In this document: positions 11,213 to 22,109 of the stretch, in pieces
How positions within the stretch are numbered: position 1 is the first letter of the stretch
How the letters are laid out: each line of letters starts with the position of its first letter
Assembly: GCA_022457155.1 (NCBI GenBank)
Contig: JAJGOT010000054.1
Span: 62,001-126,000, forward strand
Source: Cladopsammia gracilis
Lineage: Eukaryota; Cnidaria; Anthozoa; Scleractinia; Dendrophylliidae
Direction of reading: 5' to 3'
DNA: 64,000 bases
Notes under the pieces: model-generated
Seen by the model: the letters and a program-made list of their open reading frames with translations, nothing else
Told to the model about the DNA's origin: nothing
The model's database searches: none
Made by a program: the position numbers and the translations under genes

Positions 11213-12181
11213 ATGCTAACCTCAACTTATATTACATTCATCGCTATCTATGTACTAGAGGCAGTTGTCATCATCATTGGAAACACTTTTACCATCTTTG
11301 TCTTCTTGACTCAGACATCTTATCTAAAGCGAACGTATTTTCTTTTAATCAACCTCGCAGTGGCTGATTTACTTGTGGGGATTACAGTTCCCATAGTCCT
11401 GGCGACAGAGAAGAGTCCTAGTGAAACGACGGCAATTCCAACAAATCCCTCGGTAGCAATTCAATTCTTTGCCTCCAGTACGTCGGTGTTTTTTCTCGCG
11501 GTTATTTCGTTGGAACGTGCTTTCGCCGTGTTATGGCCAATCCGTCATCGTGTCACAAACACTGGCGCTTACTTTTATAGCATTGCTATCGTCTGGGCAG
11601 TTGGATTTTGCATGCTTGGCCTGTGTATGCTATCCATGTATCACACAAAGGTGGAGTGGAAATATGTTGTTGTCATTATTCATTCGTGCCTTTTCATCTC
11701 TATCTTGGTGATTTGTGCAAGTTACCAAAAAATACGCACTCGATTGCACTCCCCAGCACCCGGCGAACTGAATGGTCATAACCGTCAATCTACCGAACGT
11801 AACTTACGACTTTCAAGGACAACCTTCCTAGTAACTGCTGTATCACTGGTTTTTTGGCTCCCAGGTTTTATTGTGTACACTATAAGAAGCTTCTGCGGTT
11901 CACCACCGTGTTTTTCCTCGCCCGTGGTGTCGTTTGTAAATGCTCTACACCTGGCAAATTCCATGGTCAATCCATTCGTCTACAGCTTTAGAATGGCAAT
12001 ATTCAAAGACGCTTTGAAGAAATTCTTGCGAAGACACCGGCGAAATGATATGGAAATGGCACCTGTTCAGGGATACAGGCTGGGCTTGAGTGCGGAAGGT
12101 TCGTCTACTCAGATAACGCAGCATTCAGGGACTCGCTTCAGCGGACGAGAAATCTCAGTTGAATCTTTGAACGGGAAGTGA
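11213..12181 (+). CDS. Rhodopsin-family (class A) GPCR, orphan, copy 1 (322 aa)
   Basis: A putative seven-transmembrane plasma-membrane receptor; the ligand is unknown. TM1 has the GN pair (IIGNTF), TM2 has NLAVADLL with the conserved Asp, TM3 ends in ERA in place of DRY, TM4 has a Trp (IVWAVGF), TM6 has FWLPGF and TM7 has NSMVNPFVYSF (NPxxY). A basic helix-8 region (KKFLRRHRR) and a Ser/Thr-rich tail follow. The cysteine normally at the start of TM3 is absent and no partner is evident in the second loop, so the canonical disulfide is missing. The third extracellular loop has a close Cys pair (CGSPPC). The start is placed at the first ATG after a conserved splice-acceptor-like sequence; upstream in-frame codons include no ATG. 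The coding region is intronless, as in the paralogues at 25,203 and 39,023. Calling it an adenosine- or melatonin-like receptor would be a guess. Confidence 0.88.
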   Translation: MLTSTYITFIAIYVLEAVVIIIGNTFTIFVFLTQTSYLKRTYFLLINLAVADLLVGITVPIVLATEKSPSETTAIPTNPSVAIQFFASSTSVFFLAVISLERAFAVLWPIRHRVTNTGAYFYSIAIVWAVGFCMLGLCMLSMYHTKVEWKYVVVIIHSCLFISILVICASYQKIRTRLHSPAPGELNGHNRQSTERNLRLSRTTFLVTAVSLVFWLPGFIVYTIRSFCGSPPCFSSPVVSFVNALHLANSMVNPFVYSFRMAIFKDALKKFLRRHRRNDMEMAPVQGYRLGLSAEGSSTQITQHSGTRFSGREISVESLNGK

Positions 12182-12242
12182 ATATCACCATAACAATCCG
12201 CCATTTAGAGAGTTTATCAGTGCATCATAGTGTATTTCAAGG

Positions 12243-12570
12243 GTTTAAAGGCCAGTTTACACATACGATTTTTGATGCGATTTTTGTCGCGCTCTCCAAT
12301 GCAACTTTTCTTGCAAGTGCAAACTAGCGGCGATTTCCTGTGCAATTCGGGTGCGATATTTGCTGCGATTTCCCAAAAATGGTTGCCAAGTTGCTCAGGT
12401 TTCGAACATGTTCGAAATCTCTGCGACATCGCGCGACAAAACGCGCCCACGTCGCACTGAAATCGTCGCTAGTTTTTCACACGCGATTGGAAGATGCAAC
12501 TTGCGCGCGACAACAATTGCATCGACAAGTGCGACAAAAATTGCAGAAAAACATCAAGCGTACTGAACCT
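12243..12570. mobile_element. MITE-like inverted-repeat element downstream of GPCR 1
   Basis: The left end AAAGGCCAGTTTACAC leads into GATGCGATTTTTGTCGC. Near 12,520-12,560 the complement (GTGCGACAAAAATTGC) appears, so the ends pair imperfectly. The many CGCGAC/GTCGCG words give overlapping open frames on both strands; these are compositional artefacts, not genes. Confidence 0.5.
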
Positions 12571-13375
12571 TTGATCATCACGGAAACTTTTGATTTTACA
12601 GACAATAATACAAAGTAAACTTCAAGTCATTCGTTTATTTGCCTTTCTTTCCACATCATAATGAGTGTATTTTCCTCTGTGGCAGTGACAAAAGTTTGCT
12701 GAATGAAGCAGTAGCGTTTCACGCCCTCTTTCGACTTGAATAAGTTTGCCAGGTTACCGACGTCCTCGAGTCCACACCGTCCCAAGTTCTGCTACAAACG
12801 TTTGAAATTTGACTAGCGTGGATTTTTTACCAATGGCAAAATGTAAATGTCATATTCGTTTAGAAACGGCGACAATTCACCGAAAATAGACAGAGAAAAC
12901 AGTATCTTTCGAACCAAACCGGCTGACTTTCTACTTGAAGCTAAAATCATTTGTTTTACTTGCGAGCTGGACGCGGGTGGCGTGACAATTTACGGCATAT
13001 CATGATTTGTTTCCTTATAGACAATAGATATTGAGCGCGCGAAAATTTTTACAGTTATGGTAAAATCTACAATATACTGAATTGTACGCGTATTTTGATT
13101 GGTCATTAGCTATTTTGTCATAGGACTTAGTATGCTATTTTTTATAAACTGTAGACTGGATAATTTAATGTAGACGACAAGAAGGTATCTACGGTCAATG
13201 GACGACATCTTCCTTTGCTTTGGAGTACATTCAACTCAGGCTGCGACGTGAACGGAGTGCTCAAGTGTCATGAGAACACGCAAAAGAAATGAACTGCAAT
13301 CAAACAGACAACAAATGCATTTCATATTCATAAAATTAAAAGCTTGTGAATTTATCAATTTTGAATTCTCATACA

Positions 13376-13407
<32 letters not shown>

Positions 13408-13700
13408 GCAATGCGAAGCACACATTATGAAATTGCGTTACATTCGGATTAACGTAACCCGTCACGTTGTGAAATTGTTCATTCGGAGACCAAAACCTAC
13501 CAACGCTACGTTCCTAATATTTGTATACCCGAAATATTTGGATGTTTAAGTTTGTCCCTTGTAAGTCGTTTAAGCTTGTTATCGCCGCTAGTGTGGTTTG
13601 ATCCAGTACCAAATTTCAAAATTTCGGCGCAAATTATAACAAGGGCTCCGACAGGTCAACGCAAAGACGGTTGCGAGTACTAAAGGAGTCGACTTTACGA
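12571..13700. other. No supported gene
   Basis: AT-rich sequence with a T-run at about 13,380-13,408. Small open frames there are driven by the homopolymer and are not called. Confidence 0.4.
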
Positions 13701-14289
13701 CGAATGGACGCGGATATAAGCACCCTGCATTAGCATACTAAAAAGTTATGTCATTTTTAGGCGTAAAAATCTCGCGTTTTGCAAGGTAACTTACTGTAAT
13801 TATCAAAAGAAATTATTTTCAATATTTCTCTACGGTTTTTAAGGACTAAACAAAGTTGAAACTAGCTGCTTGCACAAGTGATACGATGAAATGGCCAGTA
13901 TGTTTTACATCAAATATTATTAAACAACCTTTTAGTAGTATCTGTCGCATTAGAAAATTTATATTCATAGCTGCCTTTAATTTCATTGCGGAATATAGAG
14001 CAAGGTAATATAGTAGATATGTTTGACATCTGTATCAGTAGTCAATGTGGTAACATAAAAGACAAATCACAAAGCTGTTGCTTGTCATAAGTAAAAAGAA
14101 CGGACGAATATATAAACAATAGACAAGTGTAAAACTGAAGGTCATGTACGTAAACGATTACAGCTTGTTCGGCCTTATTAATAACTAAATTTAGACTGGA
14201 AAAGAAGAGATGATAATTTTTACCAATTTATTTATTACAATAATTACATTGCAGCAAATGAAAAAGAATGACTAATAGCTATAATCAGA

Positions 14290-14292
<3 letters not shown>

Positions 14293-14335
<43 letters not shown>
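14293..14335. repeat. (TA)n microsatellite
   Basis: About 21 TA units without interruption. Confidence 0.9.
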
Positions 14336-14339
<4 letters not shown>

Positions 14340-14449
14340 ACAACAAAAATAAAGAAAGGAAAATAAACTATAATTGTACTAAAAATATCACCAGCTGCAG
14401 TTTTTAAGGTGAATAAGTCTGTGATAGAAGTGTATAACATGTAAAACAT

Positions 14450-15524
14450 CAGGTAGCCATCTCGCTTAGTGTTATTTGCCACATTAAGAAATTATATGAA
14501 TATTCATGTCCATTTATTATCTCAACTGTATTTCCAAAATAGAAAGAAAAGAAAACATGTCAGTTGGACGTCAAATACTGTGAAAAGTCAGTCATTGTTC
14601 AAAAGGCAAATAACAAACTTTAAGACGGTTATTAGCCATAAAATCATGGTAAGTACAAATATAAAAAAAGAGAAGGGATGAATAATTAGAGTCTGATACT
14701 TCACTAACTTTTTTTGTATCCTAAATCGTCAAAATAATTTAATTGATTGAAGAGAGTTATTAGATTAATTTATGTTGGGAATTTCGCCCTTTTTCTCGAT
14801 CAGGTAGCCATCTCACTTAGTGTTATTTGCCACATTAAGAAATTATATGAATATTCATGTCCATTTATTATCTCAACTGTATTTCCAAAATAGAAAGAAA
14901 AGAAAACATGTCAGTTGGACGTCAAATACTGTGAATAGGCAAATACTGTCAAAAGGCAAATAACAAACTTTAAGACGGTTATTAGCCATAAAATCATGGT
15001 AAGTACATACATAAAAAAAGAGAAGGGATGAATAATTAGAGTCTGATACTTCACTAACTTTTTTTGTATCCTAAATCGTCAAAATAATTTAATTGATTGA
15101 AGAGAGTTATTAGATTAATTTATGTTGGGAATTTCGCCCTTTTTCTCGATCAGGTAGCCATCTCACTTAGTGTTATTTGCCACATTAAGAAATTATATGA
15201 ATATTCATGTCCATTTATTATCTCAACTGTATTTCCAAAATAGAAAGAAAAGAAAACATGTCAGTTGGACGTCAAATACTGTGAAAAGAGTCATTGTTCA
15301 AAAGGCAAATGTTGTTCAAAAATGGAAATGGCAAATAACAAACTTTAAGACGGTTATTAGCCATAAAATCATGATAAGTACATACATAAAAAAAGAGAAG
15401 GGATGAATAATTAGAGTCTGATACTTCACTAACTTTTTTTGTATCCTAAATCGTCAAAATAATTTAATTGATTGAAGAGAGTTATTAGATTAATTTATGT
15501 TGGGAATTTCGCCCTTTTTCTTGA
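14450..15524. repeat. Three tandem copies of a 350-bp unit
   Basis: The units start with CAGGTAGCCATCTC at 14,450, 14,801 and 15,151, so the periods are 351 and 350 bp. They are nearly identical. The third has a small insertion around 15,290-15,340 in a stretch of GTTCAAAA and GGCAAAT words, and the second a variation at about 14,937. Each unit contains the 12-bp palindrome ATGAATATTCAT. The small open frames inside (for example 14,469-14,681) repeat with the unit and show no protein signature. The near identity implies recent amplification. Confidence 0.9.
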
Positions 15525-15813
15525 TCTCCAAAGGTTTCCAGTCCACAACGTTTTGTCGATGGGTTTCTTATCTGTAATAAAATAAACAAAAATGACAGAG
15601 CTTTCAAACTGTGCAATATCAACTGATGCGATTCATCGAATAGGATGCAAATATCTCAACTTATTTATTCACACCTGCTTTCAGCATAAAAAAAAAACGG
15701 TTTGGAAATTGTCAACTGCAAGGCCAGATATACCATCCTTAACTTATTGGCTTCGAATGCTCAGAAATACTGCCCATATTACAGATACTCATGCAGTAAT
15801 ATTGTATATCCAG

Positions 15814-16038
15814 AGTAGAGTAGAGTAGAGTAGAATAGAGTAGAGTAGAGTAGAGTAGAGTAGAGTAGAGTAGAGTAGAGTAGAGTAGAGAAGAGTAGAG
15901 TAGAGTCAGAGTAGAGAAGAGTAGAGTAAAGTAGAGTTGAATAGATTATAGTAGAGAAGAGTCGAGGAGAGTAGAGAAGAGTAGAGTAGAATGGAGTAGA
16001 GTAGAGTTGATTAGAGTTTGGTGGAGTGGAGTAGAGAG
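15814..16038. repeat. (TAGAG)n pentanucleotide tract
   Basis: A clean run of TAGAG units to about 15,905, then an increasingly degenerate tail to about 16,038. Related tracts lie 3' of the other receptor copies (about 19,420; 26,290; 40,095; 46,340 inverted), so this is the 3' marker of the duplicated unit. Confidence 0.9.
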
Positions 16039-16614
16039 GAGAATAATAAAATGCTCGATTCCATTGCTTTCATCGAACCCGTCGAATCTCTTCATAAATA
16101 GCTGTCCTTATATCGTCGTTTTCTTCCATGTTTTGCAAAAAGCTAAATTTATACCAGCGCAAGCCAAGCGCCGTTTCAAACTCAGCAATTCTTTGACCGT
16201 TTTCAGACTCAGAGTCACGTCACCTATTCAATTACAGCAATTATTTTTTAATACATAATAGATTGGGAAAATAAAAAAGTTTACAAATGATGCAACGAGT
16301 GAAAATTTACATATATGTTACCGTATACTATAGCTCGTTCAATGCTTCGCGTATTCACGAGATAATAAAGGGATATAGATAAGATGGTGCTGTTACTTTT
16401 GCAGTTCTTAACTCGTGAATACGCGAATCGTAATGAACGGGTTATCGCTGACGGTGGCAGTAATGCAAATTTTCACTCCTCCCTTCGACTGAAAACCTAT
16501 TTCCGCTGAGTAGTAGCTAGAGCTTTAAGCTCCGCAAAATTAAAAATCGGTCTGTGGACTTCAAATGAATTTTTCAAGACTTAGGAAAATTCTACAGCAC
16601 CGTAAATGTTTGTT

Positions 16615-17510
16615 TTAACCCTATTCAGCGTGGGCTTCTTTTGAGTTCGTGAGCCGGGGGTGGGGGGGGGGGGGGGAGCAGATTGTGCTCCCGGTAACTT
16701 CAAGAACATTATGGCTATGACAATGAAACCAAGAGGGTACATAGTACGTCCAAAACTGTCTCCATTGCGGTCCGCATAATGGAACGATGAAGTCATATCA
16801 CGTAGTTATGTTATTAGGTAATTAGTTACACGGCCGCCATTTTGGATCCGCCATCTTGGATTTCTGAAATTTTTTAAAAACTCTTAAAAAGCAACCAAAT
16901 TGACTCAAAAGTAATCAAAACCAATCAATAAACGCTAAATGACGTAAAATATAAAAGTTATACCAATAAACATTGTTTTTTCTTCATTCAAAGGTAAAAA
17001 TATGCAACGATTTGATAAAAACTGAGCAAGGCTGATAAACGGTACGGAAACGACTATATTTGTAAAATATCCAATATTTCGAAAGGCACAGCCGTTCCTC
17101 TTCAGTCGTATATATAGTCGTTTCCGTACCGTTTATCAGCCTTGCTCAGTTTTTATCATGTCGTTTCATTATTTTATAGCTGATTAGATCCTTTACCACA
17201 GGATCCGGTGATTCTATTTCGTTACGGTGGTCCGTTGCAAATTACAGTTACTTGTACAAATATGCAAATTTCAAAAGGACATGGCTGTCAATATCTTGTT
17301 GCCATGGAATCATCAAGTCACGTGATCAACAAGTTATCATATGAAATTGATGCCAGATAAATTTTAGGAAAAGTCACAAAGTTTGATGGCGTTTGACTAC
17401 ATATTAAAGCAGTTATGAATGTTGAAAGTTAGCGCGGGCACTTTGTGCCGCTGCCCCCCCCCCCTCCCCCACGCCCCCTCTCCCAGGCTGAATAGGCTGA
17501 ATAGGCTGAA
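16615..17510. mobile_element. piggyBac-like non-autonomous element (copy in duplication A)
   Basis: It starts TTAACCCTATTCAGCGTGGG and ends near CCCAGGCTGAATAGG followed by two extra GCTGAATAG units. The ends match the better-preserved element at 47,714-48,670. Both carry G- or C-runs just inside the ends and a GCCATCTTGGAT / AAGATGGCGGATC motif. Copy B of the duplication has only TTTAAA at the corresponding site (about 23,920), which contains the TTAA target. The right end has been altered after insertion. Confidence 0.7.
17013..17158. mobile_element. Foldback element with perfect 46-bp arms, nested in the piggyBac-like element
   Basis: The left arm starts TGATAAAAACTGAGCAAGG (17,013) and the right arm ends CCTTGCTCAGTTTTTATCA (17,158). 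The arms are exact complements over about 46 bp, and a 54-bp spacer contains GAAAGGCACAGCCGTTCC. It is non-coding. Perfect arms suggest recent insertion or gene conversion. Confidence 0.8.
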
Positions 17511-17743
17511 TGTTCTCAATTTCTTTACTCATCAATTCTTTGGCTGCTCTGTGAAAAAACAAAACGCTTCGACCGAGTTTTGATTTTTTGCAAACGTTAA
17601 CCTCAGGCTTTTAACGCTTCTCTCGCATGACGCATTTGAAGCGTTTATTTTTTTCTCAGACTACATTTGTAAATGATCAAAATTGGTTGCGATGACCAAA
17701 AATACATGTCACAGCGTGACTAGGATACCCGCTGTTTGTAATA

Positions 17744-17914
17744 CACCTTATTCCAAAATGGCGGCCATTTATTATTCTTTTATATCCATGTAACTCGTGG
17801 CCTCGTCAGCGTGTGCAAAATACAAAGAAATTTTCAAGCCAAAGTGAGGCCAAGAGGGCTAATTAACTTGCATATAAAAGAATAATAAATTGGCCGCCAT
17901 TTTGGAATAAGGTG
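17744..17914. mobile_element. 171-bp MITE with TA target duplication
   Basis: The ends CACCTTATTCCAAAATGGCG and, inverted, CGCCATTTTGGAATAAGGTG are complementary for about 40 bp. TA flanks both sides (17,742-17,743; 17,915-17,916). The paralogous copy at about 24,155 reads GTAATAAGAGTCTG with a single TA and no element, so the empty site is visible. The TA duplication is typical of Tc1/mariner-mobilised MITEs. Confidence 0.9.
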
Positions 17915-18507
17915 TATAGACTCCGATCGGTGGATGACAGGATGTGCGGAGATTCTATACTTAGCAATTCTTTGCTTTGTGATTGCTTTTGCGTGACATA
18001 TGTCAGAAAACTCCTCAGAGAAACAACAGAAGGCTTGTCCATCTAAATGCAGTGAGGACTGATAACAAAGCTGCGATAGGAGTCAAATAAACCAACTTTT
18101 GATTGAGGGGGAAGTCACGTACATTTATTAGTGTGTTATATAATTGCATAAATAACATAAGCTTTATGTAAAACGTCCTACCACTATGGAGTTTTTGCCG
18201 AAGAATATTTTATTTATATAGCGAGTTGGCTCATAGGAACCTTTGATTCTCTTTTCAAATTCAAATTCAAAGTTTTAAAGCAAAGGAACATGCATAAACT
18301 TTTGTTTAAAGTTAAAATATTGAAAATCTTATAGACCTTTTGTATTTTTTATCAAAAGTGTAAATGATGGACTAGCATACCCGACCACGTATTTGCACCT
18401 CGATAAATAACTGAGAATGGATCCCTTTGTTTTTATATGACTTGTTCAATAAAATGTTCAGGGATCTGTAAATAAGTGGCCGGGTATTCTAAAATCGCTT
18501 CAATTGC

Positions 18508-19321
18508 AGAACCAATGGTCCTGGGGACTGCAAAAATCCCTAAAATGACGGCAATTCCAGGTAGAGAGAAAGAAATTCTAACAAATCCTTCGTCAGCATT
18601 TCAACTTTCTGTTTCGAGTACGTCGGTGTTGTTTCTCGCCCTTATTTCGTTGGAACGTGCTTTTGCCGTGTTATGGCCAGTCCGACACCGGACAGCAAAC
18701 CCTCGAGCTTACACGTATAGCATCATTATCGCCTGGGCAGCCGGATTTTGTATATTTGGCCTGTCTGTCTTATCCCTGTATCACACAATGGTGGAAAGGA
18801 AATATGTTTCTGTCACTATTCACTCGTGCCTTTTCATTTCTTTCTTGGTGGTCTGTGCAAGTTACCTTAAAATACGCACTCGATTGCACTCCCCAGCACC
18901 CGGCGAGCTGGATAGTCATAACCGTCAATCTACCGAGCGTAACTTACGACTTTCATAGACATTCTTCCTTGTAACTGCTGTGTCAATGGTGTTTTGGCTC
19001 CCAGCTATTGTTGTGTATACTGTAAGAGACTTTTGTGGGCCACCACCGTGTTTCTCCCGGCCCGTGTTATCGATCGTAAATGCTCTACACCTGGCAAATT
19101 CTATGGTCAATCCATTCGTCTACAGCTTTAGAATGGCAATATTCAAAGACGCTTTGAAGAAATTCGTTCGAAGACGCCGACAAAACCATATTGACATGGC
19201 ACCTGTTCAGGCAAACAGACAGGGTTTGAGTTCGGAAGGTTCGTTTACTCCGCTAACGCGGCACATAGGGGTTCACGTCAGTGGACAGGGAATCTCAGTT
19301 GAAATTTTGAAAGTGACATGA
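18508..19321 (+). pseudogene. GPCR copy 2, decayed
   Basis: Nearly identical to the receptor at 25,203-26,189 from the end of TM2 onward. Relative to that copy, about 600 bp from the 5' flank through TM1 and most of TM2 are deleted: CGCTTCAAT joins directly to GCAGAACC near 18,508. A TAG stop at 18,956-18,958 replaces the Arg codon after NLRLS in the third intracellular loop; the frame is otherwise open to 19,321. The ERA, NPFVY and helix-8 motifs survive. No plausible receptor can be made. Confidence 0.88.
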
Positions 19322-19399
19322 AGAGTCAACATAACAATCCAACATTTAGAGAGTTTATCAGTGCATCATAGTGGATTTCAGGGTTGTAAGGAAGCATTC

Positions 19400-19880
19400 C
19401 TTCATCGACTATGCCTTTTAAGTAGAGTAAAATAGAATAGCTAGAGTAGAGTTGGGTAGTGAAGAGTAAATGGAACGTATCATTAACATTACAATCTAAC
19501 TAGCGGGACATTGTAATACGGGCTGCCTGATTTTGAAGCTTCTGAAGCTTTTCAGAGAGACCTTCAACGTTTTACAGTTGTCCCATACAACATTAAATCG
19601 GCGCTTCGCTCGGGTACTTCTCATGTATTTACTAGAAATACGTGTCTCACAGAACCTAGCGAAGCTTATTGGTTTTCCCTCCTAGCTGTTTGTGCTTCTT
19701 TTTTTTCATTAAAACTATTTTTCCTTAACTGTGACAATACTAGCATTTACACAATAAAGGGATGAGGAGCAATGTCGATTTGGAGCTATTTCGCAAACTT
19801 GAAGCCGAATATATTTATATATACTTGCATTATATTTCTGGGATATGTACATAAGAAAGAGCATAGCGCGCTTGTATCGG
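19400..19880. other. 3' flank of GPCR unit 2, degenerate (TAGAG) remnant
   Basis: Short TAGAG-like words at about 19,420-19,470, followed by a flank shared with 26,285-26,500. No gene is seen. Confidence 0.5.
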
Positions 19881-20250
19881 TAATGTAGCAGCTGCTCAGA
19901 AGAGCTTGTCGAGATTGGATAAAACAATAATGTTCATTGTCGACTCGTTCTATTGTTTTGTTGCTATTGTTTCTCGTTCTATTGCATCGATCCAATTGGG
20001 TTAGATCTTCTGGGAGCTGCTACATCACCTGTTTAAAAGCCCACCACAAAAGCATATCAGGCTGTAAATCGCGTACATTCTGCCTTTTTCAAGGTATTTT
20101 AATGGTACAAATATGTTTAAATACTTCTTTATTTTCTGTTAGCGACTAAAGTAAACAAGCGACAAATACTGTTTGTGTGAAATAAAACGTGGGAAAGAAA
20201 ATGTGACTGACTAATCATATTGTCCTTATCAACTGTGTTTGCGGAATATT
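19881..20250. repeat. Duplicated 3' block D, copy 1
   Basis: Matches about 40,740-41,095, including ATTGCATCGATCCAATTGGG and TGGGAGCTGCTACATCA. Part of it (AGCATATCAGAGTAAATCGCG onward) also occurs at 27,470-27,590. It marks the far 3' part of the duplicated GPCR unit. The small open frames are not conserved in sense. Confidence 0.7.
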
Positions 20251-20434
20251 ATTATTATTATGTGTTCTCTATATAATTATGTGTTCTCCATGGGGGCCGG
20301 GTCCAAACCATGGACCTAGGGCACCCATGAGGCGCTGTGTGGAGGCTACACTACTCAGCAATGCAGGGAAAGGGTCTTGCGCAGGATGTTGGCTGTCCCA
20401 AGTAGTGCGGTTTTCTGAATTTCGCAGAGGTTGA

Positions 20435-20472
<38 letters not shown>

Positions 20473-20647
20473 GTTATTATTATTATTATTATTATTATTA
20501 TAATTATTATTTGAAGGCCTTTCTCTTTTTTTAAAAAAAGTAAATAAATGTAGCGCTAGATATACCATTTCAAATGGACATATCTTATCGTATTAGAATT
20601 TTAATGTATTGTAAATAGTTATTTCTAATTGTTAATAAAATTTTATT

Positions 20648-20678
<31 letters not shown>

Positions 20679-20700
20679 TTTTATCATTATTTTTGTTTTT
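20251..20700. repeat. SINE/LINE-like tails with (ATT)n microsatellites
   Basis: A GC-richer block (about 20,280-20,430, containing GGGGCCGGGTCC and GCGCAGGATGTTGGC) runs into (ATT)n at about 20,435-20,515. A second (ATT)n tract follows an A-run at about 20,650-20,690. The arrangement resembles the 3' ends of retroposons, but the family is not identified. Confidence 0.45.
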
Positions 20701-21330
20701 GTCACGCCAGTAATAACAAAGGATAATAAAACAGTCGCCCAACAGGCGCAAGTGACTACTGCTATCAAAGATGTATAAGATGAAAAATGCGAAATGTAGA
20801 ATTGTCCTATATATGCGGTTCTGTGGATAAGAATCGAAGCAGATGTTTAAAATAACGATAAATCTTGGCGATGAACCTCCGAAGAGGCTCAATTATCCGA
20901 AGAGTCAAAATTCAAGTCAGTTTTCCTCATACAAGGCTTTTATGCAAATACCGACCTAAAAGCTGAAAATTACTCAGCAACCTTTGAATACCGAAAAAAA
21001 ACTGGTTCTTCCACAACCTCGCACTAATACAAGGAAAAACAGGATTGCTCTTTGCCAGGTAACAATGCCCATTATTGTAAAAAAAATTTAGACCTATGGA
21101 CTGGACTTCCGTGGATTATGGACTGCGAAATTCATGGCATATTAATGAAGATTTTTACTGATTTCATTGTTAAAAATGTAACAGAAAAAAAAATATGGTT
21201 TGGAGAGTATTAGACGAGTGTGATTTACCCAGGAAGCAATAAATTAAATATTCGAAGCGAGTAAAGCCAAATTGGTAGCTTCCGACATTCAAGAACACGC
21301 CAGGACATGTTTATAATGCAATGTTTGTCA
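20701..21330. other. No supported gene
   Basis: No protein signature or RNA gene seen. Confidence 0.4.
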
Positions 21331-22109
21331 CTTAAAAGGAAGATGAGTTATTTTGTTGGGAGGAGGGGTGCGTGACTTGTTCCGGACCTTCCTCTGCTCG
21401 GCCCTGCTAGATTGATGGTGAAAGAGTTGTTTACTTGCTTCGATCGTTATAAAGGCAAGCGATATCATCCGCGTTTGCTGTTGTAAAACAAAACGATACT
21501 GAAACAAGATTCGGCTGTGAATTTGATGACAACGCCGGCACCGGTCTTTGTTTGGACAATTGGCAGATTTGTGTCCTTCAACAGCACATAAATTGCACAC
21601 TAACGGCTGGCCCCGATACCACAGACGGCATAGGTACCCACCAATGGTCACCTGACGCGGCGGGGTCGACTCAATAGCCACCGATACCAGCCGCGTCCCA
21701 GTATACACATTAGGGCACGAAACATAAGCTTGCTTCCTAACCCTTTTCACATCACCATAACTACTCATAACATCTTTGACAGCCGCATCCGATTCTTCAA
21801 AGGGATAGTCGAAGATGTGAACCATAGTCAGAGGTCCCCCCCCCCCCACCCCCAATGATGGGACATCATAATCCAAAAATTAGTCGCACCCCAGTCAATT
21901 CTTTGCCCTCCTCCCCCCCCCCCCCCCCCCGAAACCCATGCCACCTCCGTGCGGAAGGTAATGCGAATAACCTCGCAGGCGATCTGGACGCACTCCACCC
22001 CCTGAAAGACCTTTAAAACCTCTTTCATAATGTCCTCTTTGGCGTTACCACCCAGCTTGCGCCCACATTGCACGTTAAGTGTGCACGGGAGGCGCATAAT
22101 GGCAAGCAA
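21331..22109 (-). pseudogene. LINE ORF1-like (CCHC zinc-knuckle) fragment
   Basis: The - strand encodes a nucleic-acid-binding protein resembling ORF1 of Tx1/L1-type LINEs. An N-terminal piece (22,109 to about 21,930) and a second piece (21,876 to 21,331) lie in different frames separated by long C-runs (21,836-21,848; 21,912-21,930), which have probably shifted the frame. The second piece has a TMVHIFDYPFEESD-like segment and then the knuckle CNLCAVEGHKSANCPNKDRC (C-x2-C-x4-H-x4-C with an extra Cys). No RT follows. It is inactive. Confidence 0.6.

Larger units (their letters stand above)
13701..15813 (+). pseudogene. Ghost GPCR unit: 5' flank retained, coding region lost
   Basis: Blocks here match the 5' flank of GPCR 1 in order: 13,710-13,960 matches 7,920-8,120; 13,965-14,100 matches 9,505-9,640; 15,590-15,790 matches 10,415-10,555. 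The receptor exon that should follow is absent, and the sequence passes straight into the (TAGAG)n tract that normally lies 3' of the receptor. This is a paralogous unit whose gene was deleted between the 5' flank and the 3' microsatellite. Confidence 0.65.
16145..19640. repeat. Segmental duplication, copy A (with decayed GPCR 2)
   Basis: Collinear with about 23,440-26,500. Shared landmarks include ACCAGCGCAAGCCAAGCGCC, the TTCGCGTATTCACGAGATAA block, the whole 5' flank, the receptor and its 3' flank. Copy A carries three extra insertions (16,615-17,510, the nested foldback 17,013-17,158, and 17,744-17,914) and lacks about 600 bp around the receptor start. By eye the match is above 90 percent; exact identity was not computed. 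Confidence 0.85.

Noticed and set aside
14469..15406. Repeated 70-78 codon frames starting MLFATLRNYMN, possible tandem small genes
   Set aside because: They recur because the 350-bp unit recurs; the frame has no signal peptide, domain or splice evidence and its end differs between copies.
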